From the NCBI GenBank assembly GCA_018334995.1, contig JAGXKW010000017.1:1-52292 (forward strand): DNA of 52,292 bases. The letters are read 5' to 3'. Below, piece after piece: positions 7,983 to 17,756 of this stretch (position 1 is the stretch's first letter; each line of letters starts with the position of its first letter). The DNA is from Wenzhouxiangellaceae bacterium (GTDB lineage Bacteria > Pseudomonadota > Gammaproteobacteria > Xanthomonadales > Wenzhouxiangellaceae). Under the pieces are notes generated by a model. The model was not told the origin of the DNA. It saw nothing but the letters and a program-made list of their open reading frames with translations, and searched no databases. The translations under genes and the position numbers were made by a program.

Positions 7983-9551
7983 ATGCTCCAGGCCAATTTC
8001 AGAACATTCGCCACAGTTGCAGCGCTCGCCGCGCTGATCCTGTCCGCCGCAAGAACAGGCGCCGAGGAGGGCTACTCCGAGTGGCCCGGGGTGGCCGAAC
8101 TGCACCAGGCCATGCGCGCCGGCGAACTCAGCGCGGCGGTGCTCGTCGAGCGCCAGATCGCGCGCATCGAATTGCTCAACCCCGAACTCAACGCCGTGAT
8201 TGCGCTGGACCCGACCGCACGCGCCCAGGCGCGCGCACTCGACGCCCGGCTGGCCGACGGCGAATGGACCGGGCCGCTGCACGGCATTCCGGTACTGCTC
8301 AAGGACAACATCGAAACCCGCGACCAGCCCACCACGGCCGGTTCACTGGCGCTTGCCGAAAATGCCACTGGCCGCGACGCACCCCTGGTGGCACGCCTGC
8401 GCGAGGCCGGTGCGGTCATTCTCGGCAAGGCCAACCTGAGCGAGTGGGCCAATTTCCGCTCCGAGAGATCCTCCAGCGGCTGGAGCGCGGTGGGTGGCCA
8501 GACCCGCAACCCGTACGACCCGTCGCGCAGTCCGTGTGGCTCCAGCTCCGGCTCGGGCGCGGCGGCGGCCGCCGGCATGACGGTGCTGGCCATCGGCACC
8601 GAAACCAACGGCTCGGTCGTCTGCCCGGCCTCGGCCAATGGTGTGGTCGGCATCAAGCCAAGCGTGGGACTGGTCAGCCGCACGCACATCGTGCCCATCT
8701 CGCACAGCCAGGACACCGCCGGCCCGATGGCGCGCAGCGTGCACGATGCCGTGGTCCTGCTCGCGGCCATGGCCGGCGCCGACGAGGCCGATCCGGCCAC
8801 CGCCGAACGGCCCGAATGGGCCCTCGACCACCTGCCCGCGCACCTCGGCGCGGAAGGTCTGGAAGGCAAGCGCGTCGGCGTGCTGCGTTCCTCGGCCGGC
8901 TTCCACAGCGATGTCGACGAACTGCTCGAAGCCGCGATCGATTCGATGCGCGCAGGCGGCGCCGAAATCGTCGACGACGTGGAATGGGAAACGCCGGACG
9001 GGTTCTACGGCCAGGCCTACGAGGTGCTGCTCTACGAGTTCAAGCACGACCTCAACGCGTATCTGGCCGGCCTGCCCGACCCGGAGCTGTCGGGGATGGC
9101 GCTGACCGACCTGATCGAGTTCAACCGCAACCAAGCCGAGGCCGAAATGCCCTGGTTCGACCAGGAAATCTTCGAGCAGGCGCAGGCCAAGGGACCGCTC
9201 AGTGACGAGGCATACAAGGAGGCGCTGGCGGAAGCGCAGAAGGCGACCCGCGAAGACGGCATCGACAAGCTGCTGGCCGAACACGACCTGGACGCGCTGA
9301 TCGCGCCGACCGGCTCGGCCGCCTGGACCATCGACCTGATCAACGGCGACCATTTCATCGGCGGCAGCTCGTCGCTTGCCGCGGTTTCGGGTTACCCCAA
9401 CATCACGCTGCCGATGGGCCAGATCCACGGCATGCCGGTTGGTCTTTCGATCTTCGGCGCGCGCTTCAGCGAGCCGGTGCTGATCGAAATCGCCAGCGGA
9501 TTCGAGCATGCCGCGGGCGGATTCTCCCCGCCGGAGCTGCAATTCCCGTAG
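7983..9551 (+). CDS. Exported amidase, amidase-signature family
   Basis: The 522-residue protein starts with a signal peptide (about residues 1-27, TVAALAALILSAARTGA). It is followed by the amidase-signature fold. The Ser-cisSer-Lys triad is visible: Lys107 in PVLLKDNIET, the cis-Ser near 188 in CGSSSGSGAAAA, and the nucleophile Ser211 in TETNGSVVCPA. Family members hydrolyse amides (peptides, aryl amides, Glu-tRNA amidation), but export argues for a degradative role on small amides or peptides. The ATG at 7983 follows AGGAAA; the frame upstream lacks a signal sequence. It stands alone between opposite or distant genes. Confidence 0.9.
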   Translation: MLQANFRTFATVAALAALILSAARTGAEEGYSEWPGVAELHQAMRAGELSAAVLVERQIARIELLNPELNAVIALDPTARAQARALDARLADGEWTGPLHGIPVLLKDNIETRDQPTTAGSLALAENATGRDAPLVARLREAGAVILGKANLSEWANFRSERSSSGWSAVGGQTRNPYDPSRSPCGSSSGSGAAAAAGMTVLAIGTETNGSVVCPASANGVVGIKPSVGLVSRTHIVPISHSQDTAGPMARSVHDAVVLLAAMAGADEADPATAERPEWALDHLPAHLGAEGLEGKRVGVLRSSAGFHSDVDELLEAAIDSMRAGGAEIVDDVEWETPDGFYGQAYEVLLYEFKHDLNAYLAGLPDPELSGMALTDLIEFNRNQAEAEMPWFDQEIFEQAQAKGPLSDEAYKEALAEAQKATREDGIDKLLAEHDLDALIAPTGSAAWTIDLINGDHFIGGSSSLAAVSGYPNITLPMGQIHGMPVGLSIFGARFSEPVLIEIASGFEHAAGGFSPPELQFP

Positions 9552-9553
9552 GT

Positions 9554-9572
9554 CCGGGGCTACGTCCCCCGG
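9554..9572 (+). terminator. Weak hairpin after the amidase gene
   Basis: Arms CCGGGG and CCCCGG with a 7-nt loop lie just 3 bp after the amidase stop codon. There is no U-tract, so the terminator call is tentative. Confidence 0.25.
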
Positions 9573-9743
9573 CGCCGCAGTAAAACGCAGCCACAATGAT
9601 GCCGAACATTGCCTGATGGTTAAACCGTAACCGCTGATGCGTTATCGTGATGCATCTGTGGGCCGAAGATCTGCGGTTCCATGATTTTCCCGTTTTTTTA
9701 CAGACCTTCTTTTCATGGATTTTGAAACACGCGGAGGATAGAC

Positions 9744-12700
9744 ATGACTTTTCGACTTGAGCCAGTTCGCGCGCTTGGTGGCAAATTGCTCGCATTCGCG
9801 GCACTTGCCTGCTGGTTGACCGCGGCGGTCGCACAGGATGACGGCCAGAACAATGGCGAGGACAATGGCATGAGCGCCGAGACCTTCGCCGGCCTCGAAC
9901 TGCGTACCGTCGGCCCGGCGTTCATGTCCGGCCGCATCGCCGATATCGCGCTGCATCCCGACAATCCCAATGTCTGGTACGTCGCGGTCGGTTCGGGCGG
10001 GGTCTGGAAGACGACCAATTCCGGCACGACCTGGACGTCCATCTTCGACGGCCAGGATTCGTATTCCATCGGCGCGATCACGCTGGATCCGTCCAACGCC
10101 AGCACCATCTGGGTGGGCAGCGGCGAAAACGTCGGCGGCCGCCACGTCGGCTATGGCGACGGGGTCTACGTCAGCCACGACGATGGTGAAACCTGGGAAA
10201 ACGTCGGTCTGACCGAATCCGAGCACATCAGCAGGATCGTCGTTCACCCGGAAGACCCGGATACCGTCTGGGTCGCCGCGCAGGGGCCGTTGTGGAATTC
10301 GGGCGGCCAGCGGGGGCTGTACAAGACCACCGACGGCGGCGAGAACTGGACCCGCACGCTGGTCGGTGACGAAGGCGACGATATCTGGACCGGCGTGACC
10401 GACCTGGTCATCGACCCGCGCGACCCCGACGTGCTGTACGCGGCCACCTGGCAGCGCCATCGCACCGTGGCCACTTACGTCGGCGGCGGACCGAACAGCG
10501 GCATCCACCGCTCCAACGACGGCGGCGAGACCTGGACCGAGCTGACCAACGGCCTGCCCAGTGCAGACGAGAACAGCAACCTGGGCAAGATCGGCCTGGC
10601 CATATCGCCGCAGCGGCCCGACGTGCTGTACGCAGCGATCGAGACCGACCGGCGCGAGGGCGGCGTATGGCGTTCCGACAACCGCGGCGCGTCGTGGAAC
10701 AAAATGTCCGACAAGATCGCCGGTGGCACCGGCCCGCATTACTACCAGGAAATCTACGCCAGCCCGCACGAGTTCGACCGCATCTACTTCATGGACGTCC
10801 GCTCGGCCTATTCCGACGACGGCGGAGAAACCTGGACTTCGATCGCCAGCGAGAGCAAGCACGTCGACAACCACGCGCTGGCGTTTCGCGCCGATGATCC
10901 GAACTACCTGCTGATCGGCACCGACGGCGGCCTGTACGAGACCTTCGACCACGCCGACACCTGGCGCTACATCGACAACCTGCCGGTGACCCAGTTCTAC
11001 AAGGTCGCGGTCGACGACGACGCGCCGTTCTACAACATCTATGGCGGCACCCAGGACAACAACACCCAGGGCGGGCCGTCGCGCACCGACAACCTGTCGG
11101 GCATCCGCAATTCAGACTGGTTCGTGGTGCTGTTCGGCGACGGCCACCAGCCGGCCACCGAACCCGGCAATCCCGACATCGTCTACGCCCACTGGCAGCA
11201 GGGCAACCTGGTCCGCGCCGACCGCACCACCGGCGAGATCGTCTACATCCAGCCCCAGGTCGAACCCGGCCAGGCGCCCAACCGATTCAACTGGGATGCG
11301 CCCATCCTGGTCAGCCCGCACGACCCGACGCGCATCTACCACGCCTCGCAGCGGGTCTGGCGCTCGGACAACCGCGGCGACAGCTGGACCATGATCTCCG
11401 ACGACCTGACCCGCGACCAGGAGCGCATCGAGCTCGACGTGATGGGCCGGCAGTGGAGCTGGGACGCGCCCTGGGACACCTACGCCATGTCGAACTACAA
11501 CACCATCACGTCGCTGGCCGAATCGCCGATCGAAGAAGGGCTGCTGTACGCCGGCACCGACGACGGTCTGATCCAGGTCTCCGATCCCGGCGACGAGAAT
11601 GGCGGAGAAAGCTGGCGCGAGATCGAGGTCGGCGAGCTGCCCGGCGTCCCGGACACCGCATTCGTCAACGACATCAAGGCCGACCTGTTCGACGCCGACA
11701 CGGTTTACGTGGCGCTGGACAACCACAAGTACGGCGACTTCAAGCCCTACTTGCTCAAGAGCACCGACCGCGGGCGTTCATGGACCTCGATCGCCGGCGA
11801 CCTGCCCGAACGCCACCTGGTCTGGCGCATGGTGCAGGACCACGTCGACCCGGACCTGATGTTCGCCGGCACCGAGTTCGGCATGTACTTCACGCTCGAC
11901 GGTGGCGAGAAATGGGTCGAGTTGACCGGCAATGCGCCGACCATTTCCTACCGCGACCTGGCGATACAGCGGCGCGAGGACGACCTGGTCGGGGCCACCT
12001 TTGGCCGCGGCTTCTGGATTCTCGACGACTACGGCGTGTTGCGCGACGTCGATGCCGAAACGCTCGCGCGCGAAGCCGCGCTGTTCGAGCCGCGCGACGC
12101 GTGGTGGTACATCGAGCGCGGGGTGATCGGCGGCAACGAAAAGGGCTCGCAGGGCGACAGCTTGTATACCGCACCCAATCCGCCGTTCGGCGCCGTGTTC
12201 ACCTATCACCTGGCCGACACCTACAAGACCGACGAGCAAATGCGCCGGGAAGAAGAAAAGGAACTGATCGAGGCGCGCGACGACGTGCCGTTTCCCGGCT
12301 GGGAGCAGGTCGAGGCCGAGCGCCGTCAGCCCGACCCGAAGATCCTGCTGACCGTGCGCGATCCCGACGGCAATGTCATGCGCCGGTTGGAGGGCCCGGT
12401 GACCGAGGGCTTTCACCGCGTGAACTGGGACCTGCGCATGCCGGCGCCCAACGCCATCGGCGACAGCGGCGGCTGGGGCGAGCCGACCGGCTTCATGGTG
12501 GCGCCGGGCACCTACACGGTCGAACTGGCCAAGCGCATCGACGGCGTGGTCACGACGCTGACCGAGCCGCAATCGTTTGACGTGGTTCGGATGCGCGAAG
12601 GCGCGTTGGAGGGCGCCGAGCCGGCCGAAACGGTGGCGTTCTGGAAGCGCCTGTCCGACATGCAGCGCAAGGTCTCGGCCGCCAACCAGCTCATCGGCGA

Positions 12701-13094
12701 TGCCCGGGACAAGCTCGACGCGCTGGCCACGGCGCTGGAGCGCAGCACGGCGCCGGCCGGCGAACTCGACGCCGAAATCCATGCCATCGAACAGCGCCTG
12801 TATGCAATCGAGGAACAGCTTCAGGGCAAACAGTCGCTGAGCGAGCTCAACGAGCCGCAAGGGCCGACCATCGGCGACCGGATGTTCGTCGCGATGATCG
12901 GCACGGGTCGGTCCACTTACGGTCCTACCCCCACGCACGAGCGCAGCCTGGAAATCGCCGAGGAACAGTTCAGCGAGGTTCGAGCCGAACTCAATGGGCT
13001 GGTCCAGCGGCGCATCCCGGCACTGGAAGAGGCGCTGCTCGAAGCCGGCGCGCCGTGGACGCCGGGCGCCCCGGTACCATCCGCTACACGGTAA
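9744..13094 (+). CDS. Large exported Asp-box (BNR/sortilin-like) beta-propeller protein
   Basis: This 1116-residue protein starts with a signal peptide (LLAFAALACWLTAAVAQ). Residues about 50-760 contain many Asp-box repeats of the S/T-x-D-x-G-x-T/S-W type (TNSGTTW, SHDDGETW, TTDGGENW, SNDGGETW, SDDGGETW, SDNRGDSW, STDRGRSW, TLDGGEKW), which build sortilin/VPS10-like propellers. A C-terminal part has a beta domain (MRRLEGPVTEGFHRVNWDLRMP) and a helical coiled-coil region after about 960. Related proteins are called 'glycosyl hydrolase' in databases, but I see no sialidase catalytic set. The ATG at 9744 has GGAGG 7 bp upstream. Its substrate is unknown; it may scaffold or process extracellular polymers or peptides. 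Confidence 0.88.
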   Translation: MTFRLEPVRALGGKLLAFAALACWLTAAVAQDDGQNNGEDNGMSAETFAGLELRTVGPAFMSGRIADIALHPDNPNVWYVAVGSGGVWKTTNSGTTWTSIFDGQDSYSIGAITLDPSNASTIWVGSGENVGGRHVGYGDGVYVSHDDGETWENVGLTESEHISRIVVHPEDPDTVWVAAQGPLWNSGGQRGLYKTTDGGENWTRTLVGDEGDDIWTGVTDLVIDPRDPDVLYAATWQRHRTVATYVGGGPNSGIHRSNDGGETWTELTNGLPSADENSNLGKIGLAISPQRPDVLYAAIETDRREGGVWRSDNRGASWNKMSDKIAGGTGPHYYQEIYASPHEFDRIYFMDVRSAYSDDGGETWTSIASESKHVDNHALAFRADDPNYLLIGTDGGLYETFDHADTWRYIDNLPVTQFYKVAVDDDAPFYNIYGGTQDNNTQGGPSRTDNLSGIRNSDWFVVLFGDGHQPATEPGNPDIVYAHWQQGNLVRADRTTGEIVYIQPQVEPGQAPNRFNWDAPILVSPHDPTRIYHASQRVWRSDNRGDSWTMISDDLTRDQERIELDVMGRQWSWDAPWDTYAMSNYNTITSLAESPIEEGLLYAGTDDGLIQVSDPGDENGGESWREIEVGELPGVPDTAFVNDIKADLFDADTVYVALDNHKYGDFKPYLLKSTDRGRSWTSIAGDLPERHLVWRMVQDHVDPDLMFAGTEFGMYFTLDGGEKWVELTGNAPTISYRDLAIQRREDDLVGATFGRGFWILDDYGVLRDVDAETLAREAALFEPRDAWWYIERGVIGGNEKGSQGDSLYTAPNPPFGAVFTYHLADTYKTDEQMRREEEKELIEARDDVPFPGWEQVEAERRQPDPKILLTVRDPDGNVMRRLEGPVTEGFHRVNWDLRMPAPNAIGDSGGWGEPTGFMVAPGTYTVELAKRIDGVVTTLTEPQSFDVVRMREGALEGAEPAETVAFWKRLSDMQRKVSAANQLIGDARDKLDALATALERSTAPAGELDAEIHAIEQRLYAIEEQLQGKQSLSELNEPQGPTIGDRMFVAMIGTGRSTYGPTPTHERSLEIAEEQFSEVRAELNGLVQRRIPALEEALLEAGAPWTPGAPVPSATR

Positions 13095-13140
13095 GCGGGC
13101 GCACGGCGCGAGCCTGGTCGTTGCCCGGCGTCGAATTCGG

Positions 13141-13161
13141 CGCCGGGCGGACCGCCCGGCG
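13141..13161 (+). terminator. GC-rich perfect palindrome after the Asp-box gene
   Basis: Ten-base arms CGCCGGGCGG and CCGCCCGGCG meet around a single A, 46 bp after the stop codon, and a second G/C hairpin follows directly. No U-run is present, so this is either a factor-dependent RNA end or simply stable 3' structure. Confidence 0.3.
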
Positions 13162-13267
13162 TAAGGACCGGGCCGGGGGCAGCCCCCCGAATACGCGCAA
13201 CGGTCGCGTCGATCGCCGGCTTTGGCGGTATGCTTGCCGCCATGTCAATCGCTTGAAATCCTACTGC

Positions 13268-14185
13268 ATGGCCCATCGGCAAGACTCCGGCCCCGCTTAT
13301 CGTCTCAGCGTCGCCACTACAGCGAATGCGACGCCGATGCTGGACATCGGGCTGGATGGACGCCCGTCCCGGGCCGGACCCGGGCTCGAGTTTCTCGGCG
13401 GAGATTACGACCACGAGGCCTGGTCGGCGCCGGACAACCAGATGCGCGCGATCGTACTGTCCGAACCGGACGCGCCCGACGCAGACGCGGCCGCGCCTGC
13501 AGAGGCACTCTACCGGCGGCTGATCCATACGCTGGGCGAATCGCGTTTCGGCTATCCGTTGCGGCTCTGGAATTACTTCCCGGCCATCAACGCCGGCGAC
13601 GGCGACCGAGAGCGCTACCGCCGGTTCTGCATCGGCCGCGGCAAGGCGCTGGAGGCCGCCGGCCTGAGCGATGCACAGATGTGCGCGGCGACCGCCATCG
13701 GCGGTCGGCAACAGGCGATGCAGCTGGTCGCCCTGGCCGGCGTGGCGCCCGGCATCTCGATCGAAAACCCGCGCCAGGTCAGCGCCTGGAATTACCCGCG
13801 CAGCTACGGGCCCCGGCAACCCGCGTTCGCCCGCGCGACCGGCATCGAACTGGAAAACGACAGCGCAGGGCTGCTGATCTCGGGTACCGCCAGCGTCATC
13901 GGCCACACCACGGCCCATCCCGGCGACGCGCTCGCGCAGACCGACGAGGCCGCAAGCAATCTCGACGCGCTGCTGGCCAACGCCGCCGGGGTCATGAAGC
14001 GTCCCGGCCTGGCTGCATTCGGAGAACACAGCCTGGCGCGGGTCTACGTTCGCCACTCCGGGGACTGGCCCGCGATCGAGAAGCGGCTGCGCCGGCGCTG
14101 GCCGTCGCTGCGCTTGTGCGCGCTGCGCGGCGACATCTGCCGCAGCGACCTGCTGGTCGAAATCGAGGCATGGCACACGGGCTGA
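13268..14185 (+). CDS. Chorismatase (XanB2/FkbO/Hyg5-like)
   Basis: The 305-residue protein has the chorismatase signatures RLWNYFPAIN (99-108), RYRRFCIGR (116-124), NPRQVSAWNYPRSYGP (167-182) and ISGTASVIGH (204-213). These enzymes hydrolyse chorismate. XanB2 of Xanthomonas makes 3- and 4-hydroxybenzoate, which feed xanthomonadin-type pigments and ubiquinone, whereas FkbO gives a dihydrodiol acid; the exact product cannot be read here. Older annotation calls them pteridine-dependent deoxygenases. The ATG at 13268 gives the expected length. No aryl-polyene genes are adjacent, so supply of hydroxybenzoate for ubiquinone is the likelier role (inference). Confidence 0.85.
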   Translation: MAHRQDSGPAYRLSVATTANATPMLDIGLDGRPSRAGPGLEFLGGDYDHEAWSAPDNQMRAIVLSEPDAPDADAAAPAEALYRRLIHTLGESRFGYPLRLWNYFPAINAGDGDRERYRRFCIGRGKALEAAGLSDAQMCAATAIGGRQQAMQLVALAGVAPGISIENPRQVSAWNYPRSYGPRQPAFARATGIELENDSAGLLISGTASVIGHTTAHPGDALAQTDEAASNLDALLANAAGVMKRPGLAAFGEHSLARVYVRHSGDWPAIEKRLRRRWPSLRLCALRGDICRSDLLVEIEAWHTG

Positions 14186-14392
14186 TCCCGGCGTCGGACA
14201 GCAGCGAACGCGCAGCATGATCGTCGCGACCGCGGCCCGATCGCCGGAACCGCTCCGAGCGGCATCGCATCGTGCTCGCGTTCGCAAGCCGGACCGACGA
14301 GAGCGACCCGGGCGGTCTGGAAACCCGTACTGCGGCTCGCTCCGGCCTGTCACACGATTGTTATCGGCCTGAAATGCGAATGTCTTCGATTT

Positions 14393-14423
14393 CAGCTACA
14401 GTAGCTGTAATGGATGTACATCC
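14393..14423. promoter_or_regulatory. Two adjacent perfect palindromes at the PAP2 gene start
   Basis: CAGCTAC and GTAGCTG flank a single A at 14393-14407, and five bases later GGATGTACATCC (14412-14423) is a perfect 12-bp palindrome. Together they straddle the proposed PAP2 start codon at 14410. They could be an operator or a hairpin controlling translation. This is sequence-based only. Confidence 0.3.
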
Positions 14424-14967
14424 AACGTCATCGATCATCCGGGGCCTGGCGCGTATTCAGCGCTTCGAGCATGACTTGTGCGTGACGCTGAACCGGAGTT
14501 CCCGGAGTCGCCTGGTCGCCCGGTTCTTCGCCACGGTCAGCCGGCTCGGCGATGGCGTGGTCTGGTACAGCCTGATGGCCCTGATGGCCCTTACGCAGGA
14601 TGATTACGGGCTCCGCGCCTGTGCCGCGATGGCGGTAGCGGGCCTGGCCGGGGTGACCATCTACAAGCTCCTCAAGAGCAGCCTGGTGCGCGAGCGCCCC
14701 TTCATCGGCCATCCCGGCATCGAGGTCGGCTGCCAGCCACTGGACCGCTACAGCTTTCCTTCCGGGCACACGCTGCATGCGGTCATGTTCACGATCATCG
14801 CAATCGCATGGTTCCCGGTACTGGCCGCCGCGCTGGTCCCGCTCGCGGTGCTGATCGCGGCGTCGCGCGTCATCCTGGGCCTGCACTATCCCACCGACGT
14901 CATCGTCGGGGCGCTGATCGGCTGGAGCCTCGCCGAAATCGCGCTGCTGGCGCTGCCGCCGGGTTAG
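14410..14967 (+). CDS. PAP2-superfamily membrane phosphatase
   Basis: The 185-residue integral membrane protein has all three PAP2 motifs: KSSLVRERP (KX6RP, Lys89 to Pro97), PSGH (117-120) and SRVILGLHYPTD (SRX5HX3D; Ser152, Arg153, His159, Asp163). Such enzymes dephosphorylate lipid phosphates such as phosphatidate, phosphatidylglycerophosphate or undecaprenyl pyrophosphate at the periplasmic face. The family core starts soon after the ATG at 14410; ATGs at 14374 and 14380 are in frame and cannot be excluded. It follows the chorismatase gene by 224 bp and converges with the DUF885 gene. Confidence 0.88.
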   Translation: MDVHPTSSIIRGLARIQRFEHDLCVTLNRSSRSRLVARFFATVSRLGDGVVWYSLMALMALTQDDYGLRACAAMAVAGLAGVTIYKLLKSSLVRERPFIGHPGIEVGCQPLDRYSFPSGHTLHAVMFTIIAIAWFPVLAAALVPLAVLIAASRVILGLHYPTDVIVGALIGWSLAEIALLALPPG

Positions 14968-15030
14968 CCCCTCTGCTGCGACGTCACCAGAGCCTGCAGC
15001 CGCGACATATTGCAACGACGGGGTCTCGAA

Positions 15031-16797
15031 TCAGCCCTCGTCGTTGGCTTCGATCCAGGCCTCCATCCGCGCTTCCAGGGTGTCCAGCGGCATCGCGCCG
15101 TCGATCAGGATGTGGTCGTGGAACGCGCGCAGATCGAAATCGTCGCCCAACCGCACCTCGGCGCGTCCGCGCAGGTCGCGAATCAGCATTTCGCCGGTCT
15201 TGTAGGCCAGGGCCTGGCCCGGCCAGGCAATGTAGCGCGCCACTTCGGTGCGTACGTTGTGTTCGGCCAACGCGGAATTTTCCAGGAAGCAGGCCTCGGC
15301 CTGCTCGCGGCTCCAGCCGAAATAATGGATCCCGGTATCCACCACCAGCCGGCAGGCGCGCCACATCTCGTAGCTCAGGCGCCCGAAGTGCTCGTACGGC
15401 GTGGTGTAGATGCCCATCTCGATGCCCAGGTGCTCGGTGTACAGCGCCCAACCCTCGCCAAACGCGGTGATGTAGGTCTGACGCCGGAAGTCCGGGACAT
15501 CCTCGATCTCGCGCGCCAGCGACCCCTGGTGATGGTGGCCGGGCACGGCCTCGTGCAGCGTCAGCGCCGGCAACGTATACAGCGGCCGCTGGTCCAGCGC
15601 GTAAGTGTTGACCATGTAGCCGCCGGCCACGCCGTTTTCCAGGTCGCCGGGCCAGTAGCGGCCGGTGGTATAGGTCGGCGCCATGTGATCGGGTACCGGA
15701 CGTACGCCGTACGACAGGCGCGGCAGCTTGCCGAAAAAGCGCGGCATCTGGTCATCGGCGCGCTTTGCAATATACGAAGCATGCATCAGGAGTTCGCGCG
15801 GCGTGTCGGCGTAGAAGCGATCGTCGTTGCGCAGGAAGTGAAGGAACTCGTCGAAGTCGCCGCCGAATTCGGCCTCGGCCATCACCGTTTCCATCTCGGC
15901 ACGGATCCGCTCGACTTCGGCGAGGCCGCGCTCGTGCACTTCCTCCGGCGTGGTATCCAGCGTGGTGTGGTGGCGGACCAGCGCACGGTAATAGTCGCGC
16001 CCGTCGGGCACTTTTGAAATGCCGATGGACTCGCGCGGTTCGGCCAGGTATTCGCTTCGGAAGAATTCCAGCAGCGCGCGATACGCCGGACGCACCCGGT
16101 TCTCGACGATGCGCGACGCGCGCTCGCGCAGCGCCTCGCCGTGCGCGGCCTCCAGCGCCGCCGGGAGACCGTCGAACGGCTCCAGCAATGGACTTCCGGT
16201 GGCCGGCGTTTCGACGATCGACTCGATCTGCCCAATCACTGCATCGACGACATAAGCCGGCTGTACGAATCCGTCCTCGACGCCGCGCGCCATCCAGTGG
16301 CGATGCTGGGCCAGGAAGCCAGGCAGGGCCTCGAGACGCGACAGCCAGGCACGCGCCTGCCCGATGTTGCGCGGACGGGTCGAGCTGGCCACGCTCAGCG
16401 GCATGCTGAAAAAGCCCGAATCGTTGACGAACGGCATGCGTTCCGGATCGAAGCGTGCCAGCGCCACATTGGAGCGCAGCACGTACTCGAGCACGGCCTG
16501 GGTGGTCGGGTTGACACCGGCCAGCGCATCGGCGTCGATCGCATCCAGTCTTTCGAGAAAGTTGCGTTCGGCCGCGCGGCGCGACTTGACCGCCGCCGGT
16601 GTCGCGTCGGGCCAGCGCGCTGCGGCCTCGAGGTCGCCCTGCCGGCCGGCGCGAATCGGATCGTTCGCCGTTCGCCAGGCTTCGAAATCGGCGACCAGCG
16701 CGTCGAAGCGCTGGTCGACGCCCTGCTCTTCCGCGGCATGCCCCGGCAACGCCAGCGCGAGACAGACTGCAAGCAGAATGGTGATGATCGGCTTCAC
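15031..16797 (-). CDS. Exported DUF885 family metallopeptidase-like protein
   Basis: The 588-residue protein begins with a signal peptide (ITILLAVCLALALPGHA-AE). The rest is a helical DUF885 fold with the zinc-site motif HEAVPGHH (His415, Glu416, His421) and GEGWALY near 447-453, which supplies the third ligand. DUF885 proteins are predicted zinc peptidases; their substrates are mostly unknown. The start is GTG at 16797, which overlaps the TGA stop of the VKOR-thioredoxin gene by four bases (GTGA), so the two are translationally coupled. It converges with the PAP2 gene. Confidence 0.88.
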   Translation of the reverse strand: MKPIITILLAVCLALALPGHAAEEQGVDQRFDALVADFEAWRTANDPIRAGRQGDLEAAARWPDATPAAVKSRRAAERNFLERLDAIDADALAGVNPTTQAVLEYVLRSNVALARFDPERMPFVNDSGFFSMPLSVASSTRPRNIGQARAWLSRLEALPGFLAQHRHWMARGVEDGFVQPAYVVDAVIGQIESIVETPATGSPLLEPFDGLPAALEAAHGEALRERASRIVENRVRPAYRALLEFFRSEYLAEPRESIGISKVPDGRDYYRALVRHHTTLDTTPEEVHERGLAEVERIRAEMETVMAEAEFGGDFDEFLHFLRNDDRFYADTPRELLMHASYIAKRADDQMPRFFGKLPRLSYGVRPVPDHMAPTYTTGRYWPGDLENGVAGGYMVNTYALDQRPLYTLPALTLHEAVPGHHHQGSLAREIEDVPDFRRQTYITAFGEGWALYTEHLGIEMGIYTTPYEHFGRLSYEMWRACRLVVDTGIHYFGWSREQAEACFLENSALAEHNVRTEVARYIAWPGQALAYKTGEMLIRDLRGRAEVRLGDDFDLRAFHDHILIDGAMPLDTLEARMEAWIEANDEG

Positions 16798-17672
16798 TGT
16801 TCTTCCTCCTCGAAGACAAAACCGGAACGCGCCGCCAGCTCGTCGGGCGTGAGCACCTGCTGGTAGCGGCGGTCGTCGATGATCCAGGTCGGGTAACCGG
16901 ACACGTCGGCGGCCACGCATTCGAAGGCCATGCCCCCGGCGCGTCCGTTGGGCGTGCATTCTACGTACGGCAGCCGGTCTGCGGAGCGGCCGAACATGCG
17001 GCTCTGCTCCTGGCAGCTCGGACACCAGAACGCGCCGTAATAACGCGCGCCGGATTCGTCGAGGTGCGTTGCCAGAGCCCTCAGCCGCGGGTCCTCCGGC
17101 GGCTGCAGCAAACCGTTCTGCCAGGCAAACAGCGCGCCGACGACAACGAGCGTGCCCAGCGTCAGGTTGCGATTGAAGATCATCCACGGCATGCCCGGCG
17201 CGCTTTCCGGGCGACGCAGCATGACGGTCGCGAACAGCGCGATCATGGTGACCTGCGAGGCCATGCACCACACGCACCAGGCATCCAGCACGACCAGGCC
17301 GGTGATCGTCAGGTAAAGGCTGATGCCCAACCCCAGGGTACTCAGCCAGGCCAGCCGCTGCCAGCGCTTCAGGCGCGGCGGCAGCGTGACGGCCGACCAC
17401 AGGATGATCACGTACAGCCCGAAACCCCACAGCGAGACCGGCAGGCCGAGCAGCGTCGAGTAGCTGCTGCTCTGCACGATGTCGCAGCCGGAATCGGGAC
17501 CGCAGAACAGCGGGGCGTCCGAGCCCAGCGAGGAAAACGAAAGATAGCCGGTAATCAACATGCCGAGCGCGGCCAGCGCGGCCACCGGCCGATCCGGGTG
17601 CAGCTTGTGGCCGCCCGCTGCCGGCTTTGCGGCCTTCGGCGGTGCGGTCTTGTTCTTGCGCTTCCTGCTCAT
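16794..17672 (-). CDS. Vitamin K epoxide reductase-thioredoxin fusion (disulfide-forming membrane protein)
   Basis: The 292-residue protein has four or five membrane helices of the bacterial VKOR domain, with loop cysteines Cys57 and Cys63 and the quinone-site CxxC at 133-136 (CVWC). The C-terminal thioredoxin-like domain carries FWCPSC (Cys217, Cys220) and the cis-Pro loop YPTW. Such fusions make disulfides in exported proteins and pass electrons to quinone, replacing DsbA/DsbB. The ATG at 17672 is preferred because residues upstream are not conserved. It overlaps the exported DUF885 gene by 4 bp, so it may serve folding of that enzyme and other envelope proteins (inference). Confidence 0.9.
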   Translation of the reverse strand: MSRKRKNKTAPPKAAKPAAGGHKLHPDRPVAALAALGMLITGYLSFSSLGSDAPLFCGPDSGCDIVQSSSYSTLLGLPVSLWGFGLYVIILWSAVTLPPRLKRWQRLAWLSTLGLGISLYLTITGLVVLDAWCVWCMASQVTMIALFATVMLRRPESAPGMPWMIFNRNLTLGTLVVVGALFAWQNGLLQPPEDPRLRALATHLDESGARYYGAFWCPSCQEQSRMFGRSADRLPYVECTPNGRAGGMAFECVAADVSGYPTWIIDDRRYQQVLTPDELAARSGFVFEEEEQ

Positions 17673-17756
17673 CGCAAAAGCCTGTCTGGCAAAAGAAGCA
17701 AAGAGTACATGGGATCGGAGGTGGGCGGCAAGCGGGGTGCGGACCTGCGGATCCGG

